DNA from: Paraburkholderia tropica
GTDB taxonomy: Bacteria > Pseudomonadota > Gammaproteobacteria > Burkholderiales > Burkholderiaceae
Length of the DNA stretch: 64,000 nucleotides
NCBI RefSeq assembly: GCF_900109265.1
Contig: NZ_FNZM01000017.1
Coordinates: forward strand, 62,001 to 126,000
Direction of reading: 5' to 3'
Both the position numbers and the translations under genes were made by a program. The notes below the pieces were generated by a model, which saw only the letters and a list, made by a program, of their open reading frames with translations, did no database searches and had not been told where the DNA came from. Of this stretch, positions 18,356 to 27,570 are shown one piece after another. How positions within the stretch are numbered: the stretch's first letter is position 1; every line of letters begins with the position of its first letter.

Positions 18356-19576
18356 ATGAGTCCGCGCCACACACCCCGCCTGGCCGCCGTCGCGCGGCCA
18401 CGCCGCGCCGTCTTGCGCACGCTCGCGCGCCTCGCCCTCGCCGGCACGGTCGCGGGCGTCTGCGGCGGCGCGCTGCTCGCCTTGCCGGACGGCGCGGCCT
18501 ACGCGGCGGGGCCGCTGACCGTGCGCATCGGTTTCGTGGCGGCGATCTCGGGCGACTACGCGAACTATGGCCGCGACCTGCAAAACGGCGTGCAGCTCGC
18601 GCTCGACGAAGCGAACGCCCAAGGTCTCCGGATCGGCGATCAGGTGGCGCATTTCGAACTCGTCGCGCTCGACGACCGCGCCGATCCGCGCCTCGGCGTG
18701 CAGTCGGCGGCCCAGCTCGCGAATCAGGGCGTGGCGGCCGTGATCGGCCATTTCAACTCGGGCACGGCGATTCCCGCCTCGCGCATTTATGAGAGCGCCG
18801 GCATTCCGATGCTCGACCCCGCCGCGACCAACCCCGTCATCACGGCGCAGGGCTTCGCGAACACCTTCACGGTGATCTCGAACGACGCGCAGAACGCAGG
18901 CATTGCCGGCGCGTGGGCCATCGACGTCATGAAGGCCAAACGCGTGGCGATCATCGACGACCGCAGCGCCTTCGGCCAGGGCGAGGCCGACGTGTTCGAA
19001 CGCACCGTGAAGGAGCACGGCGGCAACGTGGTCGCGCGCGAGTTCGCCGCCATGGAATCCGACGACTTCGGCCCGCAGCTCTCGAAGATCAAGGCCGCCG
19101 ACGCCGACCTGCTCTACTTCGGCGGCCTCGCGCACCAGGCGGCGTCGCTCGTCAAGCAGATGAAGGCGCGCAGCATGAACACGCAGTTCGTGGGCGGCGG
19201 CGGCGTGGCGAACCCCGATTTCGTGCAGCTCGCGGGCGCGGCCGGCGAAGGCGCGATGGCATGGGAATACGGCCGCCCGCTCGCGCAACTGCCCGATGGC
19301 CCGCGCTTCGCGCAGAAGTACCGCAGCCGCTTTGGCACCGACGTGCTCGCTTACGCGCCCTTCGGCTATGACGCCGCGTGGGCCGCGATTCACGCGATGG
19401 TCGCGGCGAAGTCAGCGAAACCGGACGTCTACCGCCCCGTGCTCGGCACGCTCGCCTTCGACGGCGTGACCGGCCGCATCGCCTTCGACGAACATGGCGC
19501 CCTCAAGAACGGCGCGTCCACGTTGTATCAGGTCAAACAGGGCGTGTGGGTTTCGGTGATGACGCGCGGCGGCTGA
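18356..19576 (+). CDS. Branched-chain amino acid-type ABC transporter substrate-binding protein
   Basis: A 406-residue periplasmic binding protein of the LivJ/LivK family (peripla_BP_6 fold). The N-terminus is basic (RPRRAVLRTLARLALAG), then hydrophobic, with likely cleavage after AYAA near residue 50. The mature part begins VRIGFVAAISGDYANYGRD, the classic family opening, and has NSGTAIPASRIYESAGIPMLDPAATNP-like ligand-binding loops. AGGAG lies 6 nt before the ATG. No Liv permease or ATPase genes flank it, so it either serves a transporter elsewhere or acts as an orphan sensor or binding protein. Its ligand cannot be told from sequence. Confidence 0.88.
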   Translation: MSPRHTPRLAAVARPRRAVLRTLARLALAGTVAGVCGGALLALPDGAAYAAGPLTVRIGFVAAISGDYANYGRDLQNGVQLALDEANAQGLRIGDQVAHFELVALDDRADPRLGVQSAAQLANQGVAAVIGHFNSGTAIPASRIYESAGIPMLDPAATNPVITAQGFANTFTVISNDAQNAGIAGAWAIDVMKAKRVAIIDDRSAFGQGEADVFERTVKEHGGNVVAREFAAMESDDFGPQLSKIKAADADLLYFGGLAHQAASLVKQMKARSMNTQFVGGGGVANPDFVQLAGAAGEGAMAWEYGRPLAQLPDGPRFAQKYRSRFGTDVLAYAPFGYDAAWAAIHAMVAAKSAKPDVYRPVLGTLAFDGVTGRIAFDEHGALKNGASTLYQVKQGVWVSVMTRGG

Positions 19577-19637
19577 GACCGCGCGTTCGATGCCTGTTTT
19601 CAGGCGTCCAGAAAATTAATCAGCCATCCTGATCGAT

Positions 19638-21563
19638 TCATCGCGCGCGCACGACGATCTGCGCATGCGTGTCGCGCTGGATGCGCACGAGCGCATCGCG
19701 CATCTGCTCGAACTGCTGCGCCGAACACACCTGTTGCCCGAATCGCGCCGACAAGCGCCGCGCAATCTGCACCGTGCGCGTGAGCGGATCGAACACGTAA
19801 TGCGCGCTGTAGACGATGCGCGCCGCGTCGGCCTGCGTGCTCGCATCGGTATCGCGCGGCAGATCCGTCACGCGCGCGAACGCGGGCAGCGCGATCTGCG
19901 CGTCCTCCTCGTATTCGCCGCCCACGCAGGCCCACGGCTGCGTGCGGCGCGGCACCGCGAGCCAGGTGTCGATCTGCGTCGCGATGCCGCCCGACAGGCT
20001 GCTCAGCGCGGGCAGCGCCGTGGTGCCGTCGCGCCAGACGAAGTGGTCGAGCGTGCCCTCGATACGCGTGCCGAGCGGCCCCGACGTGGCGTCGAGCGCG
20101 CTCGTCGACAGACGCGCCGTGCCTGCGAGTCCGGTCAACCGCACACGCTGCGCGGCGATCTGCTGCGCGACCTGACGCGTCGCGCGGCGAAACGTGTTGC
20201 GCTCCGGTTCCGCGCTCGCGCCCGCATCGTCGACGTGATAGCGAAACGCGGCGTTGCCGTCGGCATTCACGTCGATCTCCAGCCGCGCCGAACGCGCGCG
20301 CGGTTGCGTCGCGGGCGTGCGCACGAGCACGCCGTCGTCGACGAGCAGCGCCGGGCGGTCCATCACGCCCGCCGGCAGGAAGCCGAACGCCACGCCGCCC
20401 GACGAGGTATCGGCGAACACGTTCAGATCGGGCAGATACGCGATGACGTGGTTGATCGCTTCCGCGCCATAGCCCGGCACGTCCGGCAAGCTGTAGACCG
20501 GCCCGAGGCTGATGAGCGCGGCCTCGGCGCGCACGCCGACCGCCGCCAGCAGCGCCGTGAATAGCGCGACGTGATCCTTGCAGTCGCCATAACGGTCGCG
20601 CAGGATATCCGCCGCGCGATGCGGCGCGGCCTCGGTCTCGCCCAGAAACAGCGCGACGTAGCGAATGTTCAGACGCATCCAGTCGTAGATGCGCGCGGCC
20701 TTCTCGCGCGGATCGCTCGCGCCCGCCGTCAGCGATTGCGCGAAGGCCGCGATGGCCGGACTCGTCGCCGACGGATCCGCCGCCGACTCGCGGTAGCGCG
20801 CCGCGAAGGCCACGAAGCCCGGCACCGTCGTCACCATCAGGCGCGCACCCCAGTTCACGCGCGCGATCGCGCCCGCCTCCAGCGGCGCATACGGGCCGTG
20901 CGCGTAATCGAACGCGTAGCGGGTGCGGCCGTTCTCCGTCACGGGCGGCTGCGCGGTGTAGCCGCGTGCGTCGGCGTAGAGCGGCACGTCGGCGGGCAGA
21001 TCGAAAATCAGGCGCTGGAACTGCGTGGGCTGATCTTCCGGCACCGCGAAGTACGAGAACGTGCCCGCCTGCAAGGGCTTCGTGCGCCGCTTCGAAAACG
21101 CGAGGCGCACGCGCGAACCGGGCTGCACGCCCGGAAAGATCACGGTGCGCAAGACGCCGTCCTCGAAGGTCGGCGCGCCCGCCGAGCGCGGCTCCTGCAC
21201 GTCGCGGATATTCGCCGGGCCGACCGCGTGCGCGCTGCCGTCCGGATCGACGGTCTGCGCCGCGAGGCCCGTAATCGTTTCGATATCCTTATTGAACCAG
21301 ACGTAGCGCTGGGCGATGGCATCGACGCCCGCGCCCGTGTTCGCGCGCAAGGTCGAATCGTCGTGCTCCTCGACCGAGCCGTCTTTTTGCACGACGAAAA
21401 CGTGGACGTCGCGTTCCAGCGTCGCCGGGGGCGTGTCAGCTTCGGTGGACGAATCGGGCGGCGGCGTGGTGACGGGCTGCGCCGATGCCGCCCGCGTCGC
21501 CGAGGCCACGCAGAGTGCAAGCGCAAGCGCGAAGATCCGCGCAAAGCCGCCGGGGCGCGTCAC
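19638..21563 (-). CDS. DUF3857/transglutaminase-like domain protein, exported
   Basis: About 641 residues. An N-terminal signal peptide (RIFALALALCVASATRAASA) is followed by a DUF3857 beta-domain (about 50-230) and a transglutaminase/protease-like core (about 270-380). The catalytic triad can be read: Cys in RYGDCKDHVAL, His in INHVIAYLP and Asp in VFADTSSGG. The C-terminal domain (about 400-640) is of unknown fold. Such proteins are often periplasmic peptidases or cross-linkers; no substrate is known. Start: the frame opens at a TTG at 21569, but the GTG at 21563 gives a clean signal peptide and is equally close to the upstream small frame. Confidence 0.82.
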   Translation of the reverse strand: MTRPGGFARIFALALALCVASATRAASAQPVTTPPPDSSTEADTPPATLERDVHVFVVQKDGSVEEHDDSTLRANTGAGVDAIAQRYVWFNKDIETITGLAAQTVDPDGSAHAVGPANIRDVQEPRSAGAPTFEDGVLRTVIFPGVQPGSRVRLAFSKRRTKPLQAGTFSYFAVPEDQPTQFQRLIFDLPADVPLYADARGYTAQPPVTENGRTRYAFDYAHGPYAPLEAGAIARVNWGARLMVTTVPGFVAFAARYRESAADPSATSPAIAAFAQSLTAGASDPREKAARIYDWMRLNIRYVALFLGETEAAPHRAADILRDRYGDCKDHVALFTALLAAVGVRAEAALISLGPVYSLPDVPGYGAEAINHVIAYLPDLNVFADTSSGGVAFGFLPAGVMDRPALLVDDGVLVRTPATQPRARSARLEIDVNADGNAAFRYHVDDAGASAEPERNTFRRATRQVAQQIAAQRVRLTGLAGTARLSTSALDATSGPLGTRIEGTLDHFVWRDGTTALPALSSLSGGIATQIDTWLAVPRRTQPWACVGGEYEEDAQIALPAFARVTDLPRDTDASTQADAARIVYSAHYVFDPLTRTVQIARRLSARFGQQVCSAQQFEQMRDALVRIQRDTHAQIVVRAR

Positions 21564-21565
21564 GC

Positions 21566-21826
21566 TCAACGCCGCGTGCGCCGCGCGCCGCGATCACCGA
21601 ACGATCCCGCCACGACGATCGCGAGACACGCGCGTTCGTGACGTTCCTCGAAGGGCCGGTCGCCGGGGCCGAGCGTGCGGACGCCATCATCGGCGTGCGG
21701 GCCCGGACCCGCGGCGAGCGGGCGGCGTTCCGGCTGACGCGCCGCGCCGTCGCGCCGAAGCTGCGCGAGCGCGCGTTGCAGACCGGCGGCGAGCGACGAA
21801 GAGGACGGGGAAAGCGCAGCGGACAC
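21566..21826 (-). CDS. Possible small protein upstream of the DUF3857 gene
   Basis: An 86-residue frame starting at GTG (21826) with GAGG about 6 nt upstream and ending 2 nt before the GTG start of the DUF3857 gene, suggesting coupling. Its third codon positions are as G/C-rich as those of the neighbours. It is Arg-, Ala- and Pro-rich with no recognisable domain, and overlapping frames on both strands compete, so it may be spurious. Confidence 0.35.
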   Translation of the reverse strand: MSAALSPSSSSLAAGLQRALAQLRRDGAARQPERRPLAAGPGPHADDGVRTLGPGDRPFEERHERACLAIVVAGSFGDRGARRTRR

Positions 21827-21886
21827 GGCGACCTCGCGGAGACAATGGCGTTCGACTTTCGTTGTAGCACATCGCCTGCCGCACCG

Positions 21887-21928
21887 CCCGCTTCAGACCA
21901 CCCGCTTCAGACCACCCGCTTCAGGCCG
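21887..21928. repeat. 14-bp tandem repeat, 3 copies, spanning the aminotransferase stop codon
   Basis: Plus-strand unit CCCGCTTCAGACCA at 21887-21900 and 21901-21914 (perfect) and CCCGCTTCAGGCCG at 21915-21928. The last copy holds the aminotransferase TGA (21921-21923). Confidence 0.9.
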
Positions 21929-23183
21929 CCCGCCTGCCCTGCTCCTCGACGGCCCGCAGCAATGCCAGCGCGATGCCATGCGCCGCGAGCCGCACCTCGT
22001 CGAGCGAAGGAAACGACGGCGCAATCCGCAAATGGCTGTCCTGCGGATCGACGCCATAAGGAAACGCCGCGCCCGCCGGCGTGAGCACGAGCCCCGCCTC
22101 GGCGGCAAGTTCCACCGTGCGGCGCGCGCAGCCCGGCGGCGCATACAGGCTGATGAAATAGCCGCCCTGCGGCGCGTTCCAGCTCACCTGCGGCACGCCC
22201 GCCAGACGCTCGCGAAACACCGCATCGACCGCGTCGAACTTCGGCGCGAGCAAGGCGCGGTGCCGGGCCATCAGCGCGTCGAGCGTCGCGCGATCGCGCA
22301 CGAAACGCACGTGGCGCAACTGGTTCAGCTTGTCCGGGCCGATCGAGCGCACACCCGTATGGCGCAGCCACCACGCCACGTTGCGCGGCGACGCCGCCAG
22401 CCACGCGAGCCCGCCGCCCGCGTAAGTCACCTTCGACAGCGACGCAAACACCAGCACGCGGTCCGCGTGGCCCGCCGCCGCGCAGGCCGCGATCATGTCG
22501 TGCGCGGCGCGCGGCGTCTCGACGAGATGATGGAAGCGATAGGCGTCGTCCCAGAACAGGCGGAAATCGGGCGCGGCCGTGGCCATCGCGGCGAGTCGGC
22601 GCACGACGTCGTCGGAATACGTCGCGCCCGTCGGGTTGCTGTAATGCGGCACGCACCACATGCCCTTGATCGAGGCGTCGTCGCGAACGAGCGCTTCGAC
22701 GGCGTCGATGTCGGGACCGTCGTCGTTCATCGGCACGGCGATCATGCGCACGCCCAGCGCCTCGCAGATCGCGAAGTGACGGTCGTAGCCCGGCGCGGGA
22801 CAGAGGAACGCGATCTCGCCCTGGGCGCGCCACGGCGCGCCTTGCGCGCCCGCTTCGCCCGACGGCACGCCATGCAGCAGTGCGAACACGAACGCGTCGT
22901 GCATCAGTTCGAGACTCGAATTGCCCGCCGCCACCACCTGCGCGGCGCTCACGCCCAGCAGTTCCGCGCCCAGTTCGCGCGCCTCGGGCACGCCCGCGCC
23001 CAGCCCGTAATTGCGGCAGTCGAAGCCATCGCGCGCGCGAAAACCGGCTGTATCCGCAGCCTCGAACAGCGCCGCCGAGAGATCGAGCTGTTCGGGCGCA
23101 GGCTTGCCGCGCGACATGTCGAGGCGCAGGCCGAGCGCGCGGAATCGTTCGTAGTTCAAATCAATAGACGGGGTCATCGACAT
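21921..23183 (-). CDS. Aspartate aminotransferase-like enzyme (type Ic, PLP-dependent)
   Basis: A 420-residue fold-type I aminotransferase. NYERFRALGLRLDMSRGKP is the N-terminal hallmark of the Ic (Corynebacterium-type) aspartate aminotransferase group. The PLP lysine is in FASLSKVTYAGGG, and conserved substrate contacts appear as SNPTG and DDAYRFHHL. It probably interconverts aspartate or another dicarboxylic amino acid with its keto acid. The frame opens at a TTG (23210), but the ATG at 23183 starts closer to the family N-terminus and has ACGAGA upstream; the ATG at 23177 is also possible. A LysR-type gene is divergent, 156 bp away, and may control it. Confidence 0.87.
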   Translation of the reverse strand: MSMTPSIDLNYERFRALGLRLDMSRGKPAPEQLDLSAALFEAADTAGFRARDGFDCRNYGLGAGVPEARELGAELLGVSAAQVVAAGNSSLELMHDAFVFALLHGVPSGEAGAQGAPWRAQGEIAFLCPAPGYDRHFAICEALGVRMIAVPMNDDGPDIDAVEALVRDDASIKGMWCVPHYSNPTGATYSDDVVRRLAAMATAAPDFRLFWDDAYRFHHLVETPRAAHDMIAACAAAGHADRVLVFASLSKVTYAGGGLAWLAASPRNVAWWLRHTGVRSIGPDKLNQLRHVRFVRDRATLDALMARHRALLAPKFDAVDAVFRERLAGVPQVSWNAPQGGYFISLYAPPGCARRTVELAAEAGLVLTPAGAAFPYGVDPQDSHLRIAPSFPSLDEVRLAAHGIALALLRAVEEQGRRAA

Positions 23184-23339
23184 CGCGGATCTCGTTATGG
23201 TTGGCGGCAACGCGCTAGCGGAACGTGAGAAGGGAGCGGACCGAGGACAAAGCGGACGGCTCGTTCCCCAGAATACGGACGTCGCGGGCTTCAGACAAAC
23301 GCGTTATATTGAAGTTTTCGATCAGTTTTTCTTATACCG

Positions 23340-24227
23340 ATGAAGACCCTCGATCTGGACGTGCTCGCCATGGTGGTGGCCGTCGCCGACGCCGGCAGCT
23401 TCGTGCGCGGCGCGGCGCTGGTGCACCGCTCGCAGGCCGCGCTGAGCATGCAGATCCGCGCGCTCGAAGAGACCCTCGGCAAGCCGCTCTTCATCCGCGC
23501 GCCGCGCAACGTCACGCCCACGCCCGACGGCCATACGCTGATCGCCTACGCGCGGCGCATGCTGGCGCTGCGCGACGAGGCCTGGGCGACGCTCGCACAT
23601 CCCGAGGTGACGGGGCGCGTCTCGATCGGCATGCCCGACGACTACGCGTCGTCGCTGCTGCCGCCCGTGCTGCGCAAGTTCTCGGCGAACTGGCCGAAGG
23701 TGGAGATTCAGGTGGTCGGGCTGCCGAGCAGCGCGCTCGCGCCGCTGGTGCGGGAGAACAAGATCGATCTCGCATGCATCACCGGCACGACCGGCACCAG
23801 CAGCGCGCGCGGTCTGTCCGGCGAATTCATCCGCTTCGAGCCGATGGTCTGGGCCGGGCCGCCCGCCGCCGCCACGGCCGCGATCGGCCGCGAGGTCTGG
23901 CGCGAACGGCCGCTGCCCATCGCCCTCTTCAGCGCGGGCAGCGTGGCGCGCGCGAACGCGATCCAGGCGCTGGAGCGTGCGCGCATCACCTATCGCACAT
24001 CGTATGAAAGCCCGAGCTTGATGGGCTTGTGCAGCATGGTGGCGGCGGGCCTCGCCGTGGCGCCGCTTGCGCGCTGCGCCGTACCCGAGACCTTCGCGAC
24101 GCTGGGCCGCCCGCACGGTCTGCCCGATCTGCCCGAACTCGAAGTCGTGCTCGCACGCAGCGCGAGTTCAAACCGCCCGCCGTGCGACTTTCTCGCCGAG
24201 CAGATTCTCGCGGAACTGCGGGTCTAG
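23340..24227 (+). CDS. LysR-family transcriptional regulator
   Basis: A 295-residue LysR-type regulator with an N-terminal winged helix at about 1-65 (DLDVLAMVVAVADAGSFVRGA..RSQAALSMQIRALEETLGKPLF) and a substrate-binding effector domain from about 92. It is divergent from the aminotransferase gene, the usual layout for a LysR protein and its target, so control of that gene is the simplest inference. The inducer is unknown. Confidence 0.9.
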   Translation: MKTLDLDVLAMVVAVADAGSFVRGAALVHRSQAALSMQIRALEETLGKPLFIRAPRNVTPTPDGHTLIAYARRMLALRDEAWATLAHPEVTGRVSIGMPDDYASSLLPPVLRKFSANWPKVEIQVVGLPSSALAPLVRENKIDLACITGTTGTSSARGLSGEFIRFEPMVWAGPPAAATAAIGREVWRERPLPIALFSAGSVARANAIQALERARITYRTSYESPSLMGLCSMVAAGLAVAPLARCAVPETFATLGRPHGLPDLPELEVVLARSASSNRPPCDFLAEQILAELRV

Positions 24228-24256
24228 CCGATGAAAGCGGTGCGTAATGCGCGGCG

Positions 24257-24907
24257 TCACTCCTCGCCGAGACGCAGCAGCAGCGCATGCAGCCGCGAGA
24301 TGTGCCGCAGCAGTAACTCGCGGTGCTTCTCGATCTGCTCGAGCCGCCCTTCGAGATCGGCGCGCACGCTTTCGTCGGGCTCCGCGTAGCCGATCACGTC
24401 CTCGATACGCGAGCGCAGCGCTTCCGGATCGACCGGCAGCATGCTCAGGTGGCGTTCGAGCTTGCGCACGTCCTGCGCCGCCAGTTCGCGGATCTTGCGC
24501 GTGCCCGCCAGCTTCCGCTGCGCCTGAGCGTCCTGCCCCGCCTCGCGCCTTGCGCCCGTCTGCCCGAAGATGGGCTCGGAGCGCAGCACCGGCGCCTTGC
24601 GCACCGGATGCGCCGTGCCGCGAAAACGCGCGCGCGGCGATTCGCCGGCAATGGCCTCGCGGGCTTCGTCGGGTACGTCGGCCGCGTCGTGCGGCTCGTC
24701 CATCCAGCCTTCGCGCAAGCCCGTGACGGCTTCCACGCCGCGCACGAACTCCGCGCTGAAGTCGCGCTGACCGGTCACGATCAGCTTCATGTGACTGGCG
24801 GAAAACGTCATCATGCGCGCGAGCCTAGTGACCGCGCCGACTTCGCGGGTGAGCAGCGCGAGGTTCGCGCGCCACATGGGCATGAGCGTTGCGCCGGAAT
24901 CTTCCAT
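24257..24907 (-). CDS. HTH-like protein of unknown function
   Basis: A 216-residue soluble protein. Residues about 10-75 (RANLALLTREVGAVTRLARM..SASHMKLIVTGQRDFS) read like a Cro/C1-type helix-turn-helix that contacts DNA. A Pro/Arg-rich linker follows (about 85-135), then a charged helical C-terminus (about 140-216, with YAEPDESVRADLEGRLEQIE) likely to form a coiled coil. The frame opens at 25003, but the ATG at 24907 has AGGAGG 9 nt upstream, a strong ribosome site. I do not recognise the family; a small regulator is a reasonable guess. Confidence 0.7.
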   Translation of the reverse strand: MEDSGATLMPMWRANLALLTREVGAVTRLARMMTFSASHMKLIVTGQRDFSAEFVRGVEAVTGLREGWMDEPHDAADVPDEAREAIAGESPRARFRGTAHPVRKAPVLRSEPIFGQTGARREAGQDAQAQRKLAGTRKIRELAAQDVRKLERHLSMLPVDPEALRSRIEDVIGYAEPDESVRADLEGRLEQIEKHRELLLRHISRLHALLLRLGEE

Positions 24908-25196
24908 TGCGGAGGTCCTCCTCGAAGGCCGCATCAGCGTCGATGCGCCTGGCCGATGCCTGAAGGTTAGCCGCATCGCACGGTGCGATGCAACCCGCCG
25001 CAAGACACGTGCCGCGCGGCCGCAACGTTCAAGCGGGGTCGCAACCCGCTAGTCAGCGATGCAGCAGCACGCTCGCGCCATAGGGAGTCATCGCTGCAAA
25101 AGGAAGGGATGGATTACTTCGGATTACCAATGAATCCATGTCCGCTGCAACGCAACAGAAAGACGAAGCGCGACTGGAAAAAACGGCGGAACGTGC
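24908..25196. other. Gap between hutC and the HTH-like gene
   Basis: 289 bp with no supported gene. In other Burkholderia the hut operon continues past hutC with hutU, hutD, hutI and hutF; none of that coding sequence is recognisable here. Confidence 0.6.
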
Positions 25197-25892
25197 CTAG
25201 AAATGCCCGGTAAATCGATACCGGCTGCCCGGATGCCAGAGGTTCGCCACCGACGCCACCAGCGCGCGCGACCACGTGCGCCGATGCAGCACGAGACACG
25301 GCTCGGACTCGCCCATCGCCAGATGCGCGCGCGTGTCGACTTCGGGCGCAAGCGCCTCGATGCGGTACTCAACACGCTGCAAAGGCGCCACGCGCACGAG
25401 ATACTGATTCGGCGTGGTCTGCGTGAAATCCTGTCCGGCGTAATCGGGCGCGAGCGCGGGATTGACCCAGCGCTCTTCGAGTTGCACGGGCTTGTCGTTT
25501 TCGAAGTGCAGCACGCGCGAGCGAAACACGACGTCGTGCGTGCGCAGGCCCATTTCGAGCGCGAGCGCCTCGTCGGCGGCCATCGGCCCGAGTTCCAGCA
25601 CTTCGGCGCGATAACGATGACCCCGCGCGACGATCTCATCGGAAATGCTGCGGATGGCCACCAGCGTCGACTCGTACTTCGGCCGCGCGACGAAGGTGCC
25701 CGCGCCCTGCACGCGCGTGAGCACCTGTTCGGCAGTCAGCTCGCGCAGCGCGCGGTTCACGGTCATGCGAGCGACCTTGAACTCGCGCGCCAGCTCGTTC
25801 TCCGACGGCACCTGGTCGCCCTCGCCCCACTCGCCCGCGTCGATGCGCGCAAGGATGAAGTCCTTGATGCCTTGATACGCGGGCGCGTTCAT
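25197..25892 (-). CDS. hutC: Histidine utilisation repressor HutC (GntR family)
   Basis: A 231-residue GntR/HutC-type repressor that binds urocanate. The N-terminal winged helix (about 1-70) has VPSENELAREFKVARMTVNRALRELTAEQ, and the C-terminal UTRA domain (about 90-231) the effector-binding FRSRVLHFENDKPVQLEERWVNP-type segment. It starts 26 bp after hutH and is probably cotranscribed, giving autoregulation through the two operator-like sites upstream of hutH. The reading frame is open far upstream, but MNAPAYQGIKDFI is the family start. Confidence 0.93.
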   Translation of the reverse strand: MNAPAYQGIKDFILARIDAGEWGEGDQVPSENELAREFKVARMTVNRALRELTAEQVLTRVQGAGTFVARPKYESTLVAIRSISDEIVARGHRYRAEVLELGPMAADEALALEMGLRTHDVVFRSRVLHFENDKPVQLEERWVNPALAPDYAGQDFTQTTPNQYLVRVAPLQRVEYRIEALAPEVDTRAHLAMGESEPCLVLHRRTWSRALVASVANLWHPGSRYRFTGHF

Positions 25893-25918
25893 GCGCGACG
25901 CTCGTCGCCCGGCGACGC

Positions 25919-27442
25919 TCAGTTCGCCTGCGATTCGAACGCGAACGGGCTGTGCGCCGCGATCACGCCGTCCTGCACCAGACGCGTGACGGCCGCGATA
26001 TCCGGCGCGAAGTAGCGGTCGAGATCGTAATGCGGAACTTCGGCGCGCACGGTCTGCATCACGCGTTGCAGCGCCGGGCTGGTCTGATGCGGCGCGCGCA
26101 GATCGACGCCTTGCGCGGCGGCGAGCAGTTCGATCGAGAGGATGTTGGCCGTATTGTCGGCGATGTCGGCGAGCTTGCGCGCACCGAAGGTCGCCATCGA
26201 CACGTGGTCTTCCTGGTTCGCCGAAGTCGGCAGCGAATCGACCGACGCCGGATGTGCGAGCGTCTTGTTTTCCGAGGCCAGCGCCGCCGCCGTCACGTGC
26301 GCGATCATGAAGCCCGAGTTCACGCCGCCGTCCTTGACGAGGAAAGGAGGCAGACCCGAGAGCGTCGCGTCGATCAGCAGCGCGATGCGGCGCTCGGCCA
26401 GCGCGCCGATTTCGGCGGCCGCCAGCGCGAGATTGTCGGCGGCGAAAGCCACCGGCTCGGCGTGGAAGTTGCCGCCCGAAAGCACTTCGAGCGTTTCCGG
26501 AAAGATCAGCGGATTGTCGGAGACGGCGTTCGCCTCGATCAGCAGCACGTGCGCCGCGTGGCGCATCTGGTCGAGACACGCGCCCATCACCTGCGGCTGG
26601 CAGCGCAGCGAATACGGGTCCTGCACCTTGCCGCAATCGCGGTGCGAGAGGTTGATCGCCGAGCCTTCGAGCAGGTCGCGATACGACGCGGCCGCTTCGA
26701 CCTGGCCGCGATGGCCGCGCAGTTCGTGGATGCGCGCGTCGAACGGCTTGACCGAGCCCGCCGCCGCGTCCACGCTCAGCGCGCCCGACACCAGCGCCGT
26801 GCGGTACAGGTCTTCGATCGCGAACAGGTTGTAGAGCGCGAGCGCCGTGGACGCCTGCGTGCCGTTGAGCAGCGCGAGGCCTTCCTTGGCCTGCAGCGTG
26901 AGCGGCTTGAGGCCGGCGGCGGCCAGACCCGCTTCGGCGCTGGCGCGCTCGCCGCGAATGAACACTTCGCCGATGCCGAGCAGCACCGCCGACATATGCG
27001 CGAGCGGCGCGAGGTCGCCCGAGGCGCCGACCGAACCCTTCACGGGAATCAGCGGCAGCACGTCGGCGTTGAACAGCGTGATCAGCGCGTCCATCACTTC
27101 GCGGCGGATGCCCGAGTGGCCGCGGCCCATGCTCGACAGCTTCAGCGCCATCAGCAGGCGCACGACCGGACGCGACATCGGCTCGCCCACGCCCACCGCG
27201 TGCGAGAGCACGAGGTTGCGTTGCAGCAGTTCGAGCTGATCGGTCGGGATATGCGTGCTCGCGAGCCGGCCGAAACCCGTATTGATGCCGTAAGCGGGCT
27301 CGCCCTTGGCGGTGATCTCGGCGACGGCGCGCGCGCCCGCGTCGATGCCGGCGTAGCTCGCCGGATCGAGTTCGAGTTTCACCGTTTCGCGCGCGATCTG
27401 GCGCAGTTGGGGCAGGGTCAGATGGCCGGGCGTGAGAAGCAT
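25919..27442 (-). CDS. hutH: Histidine ammonia-lyase
   Basis: A 507-residue ammonia-lyase that converts L-histidine to trans-urocanate and ammonium, the first step of histidine breakdown. The MIO-forming Ala-Ser-Gly lies in GSVGASGDLAPL near residue 141; GINTGFG, HSGIRREV and FHAEPVAFAADN are also family signatures. Length is normal (about 510). The ATG at 27442 (MLLTPGHLTLPQL) is preferred over 27502; it has AGGA about 8 nt upstream, overlapping one HutC-like site. Only hutC accompanies it, so the rest of the pathway must be elsewhere. Confidence 0.95.
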   Translation of the reverse strand: MLLTPGHLTLPQLRQIARETVKLELDPASYAGIDAGARAVAEITAKGEPAYGINTGFGRLASTHIPTDQLELLQRNLVLSHAVGVGEPMSRPVVRLLMALKLSSMGRGHSGIRREVMDALITLFNADVLPLIPVKGSVGASGDLAPLAHMSAVLLGIGEVFIRGERASAEAGLAAAGLKPLTLQAKEGLALLNGTQASTALALYNLFAIEDLYRTALVSGALSVDAAAGSVKPFDARIHELRGHRGQVEAAASYRDLLEGSAINLSHRDCGKVQDPYSLRCQPQVMGACLDQMRHAAHVLLIEANAVSDNPLIFPETLEVLSGGNFHAEPVAFAADNLALAAAEIGALAERRIALLIDATLSGLPPFLVKDGGVNSGFMIAHVTAAALASENKTLAHPASVDSLPTSANQEDHVSMATFGARKLADIADNTANILSIELLAAAQGVDLRAPHQTSPALQRVMQTVRAEVPHYDLDRYFAPDIAAVTRLVQDGVIAAHSPFAFESQAN

Positions 27443-27450
27443 GATCGAAT

Positions 27451-27464
27451 CCTGTCTATACAAG
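27451..27464 (-). promoter_or_regulatory. HutC-like operator 1
   Basis: On the minus strand CTTGTATAGACAGG, one mismatch from the CTTGTATAGACAAG core recognised by HutC repressors. It begins 9 nt upstream of the hutH ATG and overlaps its ribosome site, so bound repressor could block both transcription and start-site access. Confidence 0.75.
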
Positions 27465-27490
27465 TTGTCGCGCAGTCTAGCCTGGCGCGC

Positions 27491-27504
27491 CTGTATAGAC
27501 AACT
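27491..27504 (+). promoter_or_regulatory. HutC-like operator 2
   Basis: CTGTATAGACAACT on the plus strand. With operator 1 it forms a perfect 10-bp inverted repeat (TGTCTATACA / TGTATAGACA) whose centres are about 39 bp apart, near four helical turns, fitting cooperative binding or looping. Confidence 0.72.
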
Positions 27505-27570
27505 CTTAGTCGGATCACGCCGCCCTGGGACTATCCATGAGTGCGGCCCCCGCCCCGGCACCGGGCCCCG

